From assembly GCA_946187095.1 (NCBI GenBank), contig CAMHPW010000081.1, forward strand, positions 1 to 5,791: 5,791 bases of DNA, read 5' to 3'. Origin of the DNA: an uncultured Clostridia bacterium. GTDB taxonomy: Bacteria; Bacillota; Clostridia; Oscillospirales; Acutalibacteraceae. The position numbers were made by a program, and so were the translations under genes. Of the stretch, positions 1 to 4,876 are shown one piece after another. Positions within the stretch are counted from its first letter, which is position 1. Every line of letters starts with the position of its first letter. The notes beneath the pieces are model-generated. The model was not told the origin of the DNA and did not search any database. It saw only the letters and a program-made list of their open reading frames with translations.

Positions 1-1
1 T

Positions 2-455
2 GCGCCCTTCTATCTTGAAAGAATCAAGCCCTGCACGAACCATTAAGATCCATATCCATAAAAACAACATCTGGACGTAATTTCATAAAATCAATCAATG
101 GAAAGACTATCTCCCCCAGCACGTTGGAAAAGACGGCTTTTCCAAAGACCATATCGATGACATTTCCATCGAATATATCGACAGGTTCATTCTGGAAACG
201 TGCCGTGGTGAATGGAATCATAAAATGAATTGTGTGTTCGTGATAGTGTTGTTCACGCTGAACGGTGTTACTCATGTATCCGTTGTCCTGTCCTGCATGA
301 CGCTTGTCGGAAATGTTCCTTTTTTCATCATTCAGCGATACAACCGTTTCAGGCTGCAAAGACTCAAGAAAACCATTTTACGCAGGCTGAAAAGACAAAA
401 TAAAATGCTTGTCTGCACAACTGCCGAAAACGAAAGTGAAAGTGTGACGGAGTGA
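2..455 (+). pseudogene. CrtO-like acyltransferase family membrane protein, 5'-truncated by window edge and disrupted
   Basis: From base 81 to the TGA at 453-455 the third plus frame is open for 124 codons but has no start codon near its beginning. Its product resembles the C-terminal two thirds of the glycosyl-4,4'-diaponeurosporenoate acyltransferase (CrtO) family: QWKDYLPQ, then EYIDRFILETCRGEWNH, then two hydrophobic stretches, then FFIIQRYNRFRLQRL and a basic tail. Upstream, the same frame gives KIHIHKNNIWT and then a TAA at 78-80, where S. aureus CrtO (recalled, not searched) has a lysine. Farther upstream the family-like sequence APFYLERIKP continues in the second frame (bases 2-31), so a frameshift lies around 40-48. 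I infer a pseudogene with one nonsense and one frameshift lesion; sequencing error is the alternative. A 76-residue product from ATG 225 is possible but would lose the conserved half. The family transfers fatty acyl groups in staphyloxanthin synthesis in Staphylococcus; its role in Clostridia is not known to me. The final codons contain the rsmE ribosome binding site. Confidence 0.72.
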
Positions 456-461
456 AATAGT

Positions 462-1184
462 ATGGATTGGTTTTTTGCCGAAAATGTCGGGCAGACTCAT
501 CTCATCACAGGTGAGGATGCCGTACATATCACTAAATCGTTAAGAATGTCCGTAGGCGAAGTCATCACCCTATGCGACAAAAATAAAATCGAACATCTCT
601 GCAAAATAGAGAGAATCTCCCCTGAAGGCGTACAGGTGAAAGTCATCACCGAAACGGAATGCCGGAATGAACCGACTGTCGAAGTGACACTTTTTGCCGC
701 TCTCACAAAAGGCGACAAAATGGAAACCGTCATTCAGAAAGCCGTTGAACTCGGTGTTCATGCCGTCGTGCCTGTTCTCACGGACAGGTGCATCTCACGC
801 CCCGATGCAAAAGCCGCTGTCAAAAAACAACAGCGTTATCAGAAAATCGCTTCACAGGCGGCTATGCAGTCAAGACGGGGCATTATCCCCGAAATACATG
901 AACTGACCGACCTGAAAAAAGCCGCCGAAATGCTCACGGATTTCGACAAGTCCGTTTTATTCTATGAAGGCGGCGGAAAGCCTGTCAGGGAGATCATAAC
1001 CCTCTCGGATAAAAAAATTGCCGTATTCACAGGAAGTGAAGGCGGCTTTGAAGAAAGTGAAGTCGAACTTCTCACAAATCACGGTGCAGTCACAGCTACC
1101 CTCGGCAAACGTATTTTACGAGCGGAAACAGCCCCTTTGGCTGTCCTTTCAATTATCATGTTCCATACGGGAAATCTGGAATAG
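462..1184 (+). CDS. rsmE: 16S rRNA (uracil(1498)-N(3))-methyltransferase RsmE
   Basis: This gene encodes 240 residues, a usual length for RsmE, the SPOUT-fold enzyme that uses S-adenosylmethionine to methylate N3 of U1498 in 16S rRNA near the ribosomal decoding site. Residues 1-70 form the N-terminal PUA-like RNA-binding part, with HITKSLRMSVGE at 22-33 as the typical 'HL.VLR...G' segment. The catalytic part carries LTKGDKMETVIQKAVELGV (81-99), SQAAMQSRR (131-139), GSEGGF (191-196) and LGKRILRAETAPLAVLS (214-230). The last two form the knotted SAM-binding site. The family usually has GPEGG, so the serine at 192 is a mild variant. The start is ATG at 462, set by GGAG at 449-452 (9-base spacing), which sits in the last codons of the preceding disrupted gene. 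The stop TAG overlaps the AGGAG of the next gene. Identification is firm. Confidence 0.96.
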   Translation: MDWFFAENVGQTHLITGEDAVHITKSLRMSVGEVITLCDKNKIEHLCKIERISPEGVQVKVITETECRNEPTVEVTLFAALTKGDKMETVIQKAVELGVHAVVPVLTDRCISRPDAKAAVKKQQRYQKIASQAAMQSRRGIIPEIHELTDLKKAAEMLTDFDKSVLFYEGGGKPVREIITLSDKKIAVFTGSEGGFEESEVELLTNHGAVTATLGKRILRAETAPLAVLSIIMFHTGNLE

Positions 1185-1187
1185 GAG
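1183..1187 (+). promoter_or_regulatory. Ribosome binding site of V-type ATPase subunit D gene
   Basis: AGGAG overlaps the TAG stop of rsmE and lies 10 bases before the ATG at 1198. It fixes the start at 1198 rather than at the in-frame ATG at 1018, which lies deep inside rsmE and has no such site. The overlap suggests translational coupling. Confidence 0.8.
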
Positions 1188-1197
1188 TGAAATTTTT

Positions 1198-1827
1198 ATG
1201 GCAGTACAGGCAGTACCCACAAAAGGCAATCTGATGAATTTCAAAAAGTCCCTTGCCCTTGCCAAAAACGGCTATGAACTTCTCGACAAGAAAAGAAATA
1301 TCCTTGTCCGTGAAATGATGACGCTGATCGACAGGGCGGCTGAAATTCAGGATAAAATAGATATTACTTACAGCAAGGCATATCTTGCCCTGCAAAAAGC
1401 AAACATCACTTTGGGTTATATAGATGACCTTGCAAAGACCGTTCCCACAGACGATTCCCTGAAACTTTCCTACAGGAGCGTCATGGGAGTGGAGATTCCT
1501 ATCGTCACCATTGACGAAAGCCTTGAAGAAAAGGGCTTGTTTTACGGTCTCGGCTCAACAAATGAAGATTTCGATGAAGCCTATATGTGTTTCAGGGAAG
1601 TGAAACGGCTGACGGCTGACCTTGCGGAAGTCGAAAACAGCGTTTACAGACTTGCAGACGCTATCAAGAAAACGCAGAAACGTGCCAATGCTCTCAAAAA
1701 TATCATGATACCACGTTTTGAGGAAACCGTGAAATTCATTACAGATGCCCTTGACGAAAAGGACAGAGAAGAATTCTCCCGCCTGAAAGTCATCAAGGCT
1801 CAGAAAACAGAAACTGCGGAGGACTAA
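1198..1827 (+). CDS. atpD: V-type ATP synthase/ATPase subunit D
   Basis: The 209-residue product matches the usual length and pattern of V/A-type ATPase subunit D (NtpD/AtpD), the central rotor shaft that turns inside the A3B3 head and couples ATP hydrolysis or synthesis to ion movement through the membrane ring. The N-terminal helix carries VPTKGNLMNFKKSLALAKNG (6-25) and LLDKKRNILVREM (28-40). The middle has VMGVEIP (95-101) of the short beta region. The C-terminal helix carries KKTQKRANALKNIMIPRFEE (157-176) and a charged end with EKDREEFSRLKVIK (187-200), both typical of the family. The two long helices are expected to form an antiparallel coiled coil. None of subunits I, K, E, C, F, A, B or G is beside it; instead rsmE lies 13 bases upstream and a hydrolase gene 3 bases downstream. 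It may be the operon-separated D of a normal ATPase or a stray paralogue; the window cannot decide. Confidence 0.93.
   Translation: MAVQAVPTKGNLMNFKKSLALAKNGYELLDKKRNILVREMMTLIDRAAEIQDKIDITYSKAYLALQKANITLGYIDDLAKTVPTDDSLKLSYRSVMGVEIPIVTIDESLEEKGLFYGLGSTNEDFDEAYMCFREVKRLTADLAEVENSVYRLADAIKKTQKRANALKNIMIPRFEETVKFITDALDEKDREEFSRLKVIKAQKTETAED
1818..1822 (+). promoter_or_regulatory. Ribosome binding site deciding the TTG start of the DUF2974 hydrolase
   Basis: GGAGG is embedded in the last sense codons of the V-ATPase D gene and stands 8 bases before the TTG at 1831. Ideal spacing and the immediate family-typical N-terminus after the TTG support this non-ATG start. Confidence 0.82.
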
Positions 1828-1830
1828 AAA

Positions 1831-2907
1831 TTGAATATTTTAGACTATCTTGACTGGCGTGGAGATATCCTGTTCCGTGAAAGAGACCTGAATGAAGTCG
1901 ATAACCTGATATTTGCGACTCTTGCCTATACGGACATGAAAGACCTCATTCAAGAGAATACCACCATTTACGAGTTATACAAAGCCTATATTGCTGCAGG
2001 CTATGACCAGTCGCATATGATCATCAATCCGTTCAGACTGCTCGAAAAAGCCGCCCATTCACAGCGTTACAAAGATGTACTTGTCAAGTATTATGTCAAT
2101 AATATCGACACGGAAAAACATCTTCAGTTTTCGGCGGTCACATTTCTGTTTGACGATAAAGTTTATGTGGCATTCCGTGGCACAGACAATACTCTTGCCG
2201 GCTGGCGTGAAGATTTCAACATGAGTTATCTCCACAACACTCCCGGACAGTATGAAGCAATGGAATATCTCAATAAAGCTGCCGAAAAATTCAGCGGTGA
2301 ACTGGTTGTCGGCGGTCATTCCAAAGGCGGAAATTTTGCCGCTTATGCCGCTGCATTCTGCAATGCCCCCGTCAAAAAGAGAATCTCAAAAGTATATTCC
2401 AATGACGGTCCGGGATTCAACAGCAGTATCGTCAATTCCGATGAATACAAATCCATCATTCCCAGAACCGAACATATCATTACCGATTCCTCCGTTGTGG
2501 GAATCCTTCTTTCACATAAACTCAAAAGCACCGTAATAAAAAGCAGTGCCTTTGGTATCGACCAGCATGATCCGTATACTTGGAACGTCATTGGCACACA
2601 TTTTGAAAAAGCTGACAGTCTTTCCGTATCCAGTGTGTTCATGAATGATACAGCGGAAAAATGGATCAATTCCCTCAGTGATGAAAGCAAGAAAATTCTT
2701 ATCAATTCCATATTTGATTCACTGGAATCTTCGGGTGCATCAACTCTCAATGATATTGCCGACAAAAAATGGGAAGTCTACAATGCCGCTACAAAGGCTA
2801 TCGCCCTTTTGAGTATCGAAAAAAAGAATGATATCGGCAACTCGATCAAAAAACTGTTCGATGCAGGAAAAGATACTATCATAAAAGGTCTTAACCGCAA
2901 TCAGTAA
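1831..2907 (+). CDS. DUF2974 (Mbeg1-like) alpha/beta-hydrolase, lipase-like
   Basis: This 358-residue protein has the features of the DUF2974/Mbeg1-like family of putative lipases with an alpha/beta-hydrolase fold. The N-terminus ILDYLDWRGDILF (3-15), followed by NEVDNLIFATLAY (21-33), is the characteristic family opening. FRGTDNTLAGWREDF (115-129) is a lipase-class-3-like segment. GGHSKGGNFAAYAA (161-174) is the nucleophile elbow GxSxG with probable catalytic Ser164. SNDGPGF (190-196) follows, and QHDPYTW (245-251) probably holds the catalytic histidine; D219 or a nearby Asp could be the acid. The C-terminal about 100 residues are charged and helical with no recognised domain. No signal peptide or clear membrane segment is seen, so it is probably cytosolic. 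The start is TTG at 1831. The gene is 3 bases from the V-ATPase D stop and ends the operon at a terminator. Natural substrates of this family are unknown to me; ester or lipid hydrolysis is inferred from the fold only. Confidence 0.88.
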   Translation: MNILDYLDWRGDILFRERDLNEVDNLIFATLAYTDMKDLIQENTTIYELYKAYIAAGYDQSHMIINPFRLLEKAAHSQRYKDVLVKYYVNNIDTEKHLQFSAVTFLFDDKVYVAFRGTDNTLAGWREDFNMSYLHNTPGQYEAMEYLNKAAEKFSGELVVGGHSKGGNFAAYAAAFCNAPVKKRISKVYSNDGPGFNSSIVNSDEYKSIIPRTEHIITDSSVVGILLSHKLKSTVIKSSAFGIDQHDPYTWNVIGTHFEKADSLSVSSVFMNDTAEKWINSLSDESKKILINSIFDSLESSGASTLNDIADKKWEVYNAATKAIALLSIEKKNDIGNSIKKLFDAGKDTIIKGLNRNQ

Positions 2908-2919
2908 TTACCGTCATAA

Positions 2920-2955
2920 AAAAGCCGCTTTCTTTGCGAAAAGAAAGCGGCTTTT
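2920..2955. terminator. Bidirectional rho-independent terminator with GCGA tetraloop
   Basis: A perfect 16-base-pair inverted repeat (2920-2935 with 2940-2955) encloses the 4-base loop GCGA, a GNRA tetraloop. The core GCCGCTTTC/GAAAGCGGC is GC-rich and the outer ends are AAAA and TTTT, so each strand gives a stem followed by a U-run. It lies between the convergent stops at 2907 (hydrolase) and 2963 (birA), so it can end both transcripts. Confidence 0.93.
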
Positions 2956-2962
2956 GCCATTT

Positions 2963-3922
2963 TCAATATATTCCCTGTACAGTGACTTCACCTGATGATA
3001 TACAGATTTTTTCATTGTCCTGCGTTTCTATCACCAATTCACCCAATGTTGTAATATCCACTGCTTTTCCTGTCAGAATACTTCCGCCATGCTGTACGGA
3101 AACTTCTCTGCCCAGTGTTGCACAAAGCTTTTTGAAATCTTCCATATCCGCTATCGAAATACTGACAAGAAATGAACTCAGCACTTTATCAAGCGATTCA
3201 AGAACTTTACCGAAAAATGCGGATTTATCTGTTATTTTGCCTGTTTCTATCAGCAATGACGTTGCCTTGTTTTTGATTTCATCGGGAAATTCCGCATTGT
3301 TTACATTGATTCCTATCCCTATCAGTATATAATCCAGACGGTCACTTTGTGCCGCCATTTCCGTAAGGATACCGCATATTTTCCTGTTCTCTATGATAAT
3401 ATCATTAGGCCATTTTATTCTTGCGTCAAGTCCCGTATATTCCCTTATCGCAAGGCATACCGCATAGCCGCTTGCAAGCGTAATCGACGCTATATCACTC
3501 GGCGGCAAATCCGCCCTCAGAAAAATTGAAAAATACAAACCGCCTTTATCCGACTTCCACTGCCTGCCGAATCTGCCTTTGCCTGCCGTCTGGGTATACG
3601 CACATACAACCGTTCCGCTTTCCTCTCCGTCACGGGCAAGCCTTTTCAGTTCATTATTCGTGGAATCCGTGCTTTTCAGCACAATCAGCTTTTTGCCGAC
3701 AGTTTCCCCATGAAATCCTACCTTTTCCTCATCTATCATGTCAAAATCATTTTCCAGTTTATAACCTCTGTTGCGAACAGATGTGATCATATATCCGTCA
3801 TCTCTTAACTGCCCAATATGTTTCCATACTGCACTTCTTGTGATATTCAATGAATGGCTCAATTCCTCTCCCGAAATATATCCCTCTGTATTTTTCAGTG
3901 CAGAAAGTATTTTATTTTTCAT
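2963..3922 (-). CDS. birA: Bifunctional biotin-[acetyl-CoA-carboxylase] ligase / biotin operon repressor
   Basis: The 319-residue product has the two-part build of class II BirA. Residues 1-60 form a winged helix-turn-helix (ISGEELSHSLNITRSAVWKH at 16-35, then a wing with RNRGYKL at 50-56). The rest is the ligase that makes biotinyl-5'-AMP and attaches biotin to a lysine of carboxylase carrier proteins. Ligase motifs are STDSTNNE (84-91), GKGRFGRQW (114-122, the biotin/adenylate loop), KWPNDI (170-175), KICGILTE (181-188) and IGIGINVNN (201-209). A C-terminal SH3-like cap ends with GEVTVQG (311-317). The Arg matching E. coli R118 is kept (R117 here), although the neighbouring loop residues are K and F instead of R and R. 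The start is ATG at 3922, overlapping the upstream nucleotidyltransferase stop as ATGA, with GGTGG at 3931-3927. No BirA-type palindromic operator was found in the upstream promoter region, so self-regulation is not indicated. Confidence 0.96.
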   Translation of the reverse strand: MKNKILSALKNTEGYISGEELSHSLNITRSAVWKHIGQLRDDGYMITSVRNRGYKLENDFDMIDEEKVGFHGETVGKKLIVLKSTDSTNNELKRLARDGEESGTVVCAYTQTAGKGRFGRQWKSDKGGLYFSIFLRADLPPSDIASITLASGYAVCLAIREYTGLDARIKWPNDIIIENRKICGILTEMAAQSDRLDYILIGIGINVNNAEFPDEIKNKATSLLIETGKITDKSAFFGKVLESLDKVLSSFLVSISIADMEDFKKLCATLGREVSVQHGGSILTGKAVDITTLGELVIETQDNEKICISSGEVTVQGIY

Positions 3923-4704
3923 ATTTCCACCCTGATCACTTTTTTAAGTTCAAAGATTATTTTTTCCAGATCTTCATCAATTTTCTCTTTATGATTAAAT
4001 AAATCTCCAAAGAGATGATTGATGTTTTCTTCAAAGTTATCGGGCAAGATTTTACATTTTTCACTGCAAATGCGAATGAGTCTTTTTTCACCCGTATGAG
4101 TCAGATTATTCAATGCAAATATGATATCGAAATACGATTCCATAAAAGCTGAGGTTCTGTGATTGATACTTATTATATCATCTCTTTCAACAGCTTTTTT
4201 TATCTGAAATTGATAGGCAGGCATTTTATCGGATAAAAGTGCAAGATTCCTTTTTATAATATTCTCTTTGAGTTTTTCGGGATATTCAACGGAAAATCTT
4301 TTTTGAGCCTGTGCAAGTCTGCCGTTTCTGTCAAAGATGATTTTTGAATTTATCAGATTGTGCCATATACACGTAGTATATCCGTTATGTGCATGATATC
4401 TCTCAACGACATCAGCCACATCTTCACATATATCATTCAAATCACGATACAGTATATCTATGTCAATACCGTTTTTAAGAGTGCAGTTATCTTCATATTC
4501 CCAAAAATGATTTCCTATTTCCATGTATGAACAAAATTCCGACAATATATTTTTTCTGTCAGTTTCAGGAATATTTTCAGTACAGTATACATATACGTCA
4601 TAATCGGATTTTTCGTCAAAGATTTTCCCTGCCCTCGAACCCCCAAGGGCGATTGCCTCAACACAGGATATTTCTTTGAATTTATCAAACAATTTTTCAA
4701 TCAT
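3919..4704 (-). CDS. Nucleotidyltransferase-domain protein with DUF4037-like C-terminus
   Basis: The 261-residue product starts with a DNA-polymerase-beta-type nucleotidyltransferase domain: ALGGSRAGKIFDEKSDYDVYV (residues 19-39) contains the GGS helix turn and the metal-binding pair D34 and D36. A third acidic position is probably D81 or D83 in GIDIDILY (79-86). The active site therefore looks intact. The C-terminal half is helical and includes SAFMESYFDIIFALNN (185-200) followed by GEKRLIRI (205-212), which resembles the DUF4037 domain found with such transferases. The substrate is unknown; the fold is shared by aminoglycoside nucleotidyltransferases and by minimal antitoxin-like transferases, and nothing here chooses between them. 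The start is ATG at 4704 with AGGGG at 4717-4713 (8-base spacing). Base composition is clearly more AT-rich than the flanking genes. The stop overlaps the birA start by four bases, so the two are co-transcribed and probably coupled. Confidence 0.86.
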   Translation of the reverse strand: MIEKLFDKFKEISCVEAIALGGSRAGKIFDEKSDYDVYVYCTENIPETDRKNILSEFCSYMEIGNHFWEYEDNCTLKNGIDIDILYRDLNDICEDVADVVERYHAHNGYTTCIWHNLINSKIIFDRNGRLAQAQKRFSVEYPEKLKENIIKRNLALLSDKMPAYQFQIKKAVERDDIISINHRTSAFMESYFDIIFALNNLTHTGEKRLIRICSEKCKILPDNFEENINHLFGDLFNHKEKIDEDLEKIIFELKKVIRVEI

Positions 4705-4738
4705 GTCAATTTCCCCTCATTTTCCAAATCCAGAATAC

Positions 4739-4767
4739 ATTATATCACATCTTATCCATCTTTTCAA
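4739..4767 (-). promoter_or_regulatory. Promoter of the nucleotidyltransferase-birA operon
   Basis: On the minus strand, TTGAAA (4767-4762) is followed after 17 bases by a perfect TATAAT (4744-4739) preceded directly by TGA, which is an extended -10. Transcription should begin near 4732, giving a leader of about 28 bases before the ATG at 4704. Strong sigma-A-type match; inferred from sequence only. Confidence 0.85.
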
Positions 4768-4798
4768 TACGAAAATATGCAAAATATACTCTTTTTTC

Positions 4799-4827
4799 TT
4801 GACAAAAAAAGATGAGAGTTATAAAAT
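4799..4827 (+). promoter_or_regulatory. Promoter of ileS
   Basis: A perfect -35 TTGACA (4799-4804) and -10 TAAAAT (4822-4827) are separated by 17 bases, so a start near 4834 is expected. The leader to the ATG at 4877 would be only about 43 bases. The promoter is divergent from, and about 32 bases away from, the -35 of the minus-strand operon promoter, so the two may compete for polymerase. Confidence 0.82.
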
Positions 4828-4862
4828 AGATAATGATGTATTATATACAAATCAAGAAAAAA

Positions 4863-4868
4863 GGGTGA
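4863..4868 (+). promoter_or_regulatory. Ribosome binding site of ileS
   Basis: GGGTGA matches the GGTGAT side of the anti-Shine-Dalgarno complement and lies 8 bases before the ATG at 4877, supporting that start. Confidence 0.65.
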
Positions 4869-4876
4869 TTGAAAGA

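Noticed and set aside
24..359. 111-codon minus-strand open frame beginning MQPETVV
   Set aside because: It is antisense to the CrtO-like remnant, whose plus frame carries recognisable family motifs. The minus-strand product shows no motif, and no good ribosome binding site was seen.
1018..1197. 60-codon N-terminal extension of the V-ATPase D gene from ATG 1018
   Set aside because: It lies almost wholly inside rsmE in another frame. The family N-terminus begins at ATG 1198, which has a proper AGGAG site.
2343..2765. 140-codon minus-strand open frame
   Set aside because: It is a shadow antisense to the DUF2974 hydrolase, with no motif or operon context.
2934..3332. 132-codon plus-strand open frame opposite birA
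   Set aside because: It begins inside the terminator stem and is antisense to a confidently identified birA.
3919..4704. Toxin-antitoxin pair based on the nucleotidyltransferase
   Set aside because: There is no HEPN or other toxin partner beside it; its coupled neighbour is birA, and the DUF4037-like C-terminus points to a stand-alone transferase.
4705..4876. T-box riboswitch or BirA operator in the divergent intergenic region
   Set aside because: The 172 bases hold two back-to-back promoters and short leaders. No T-box conserved element, antiterminator hairpin or long BirA-type palindrome could be found.
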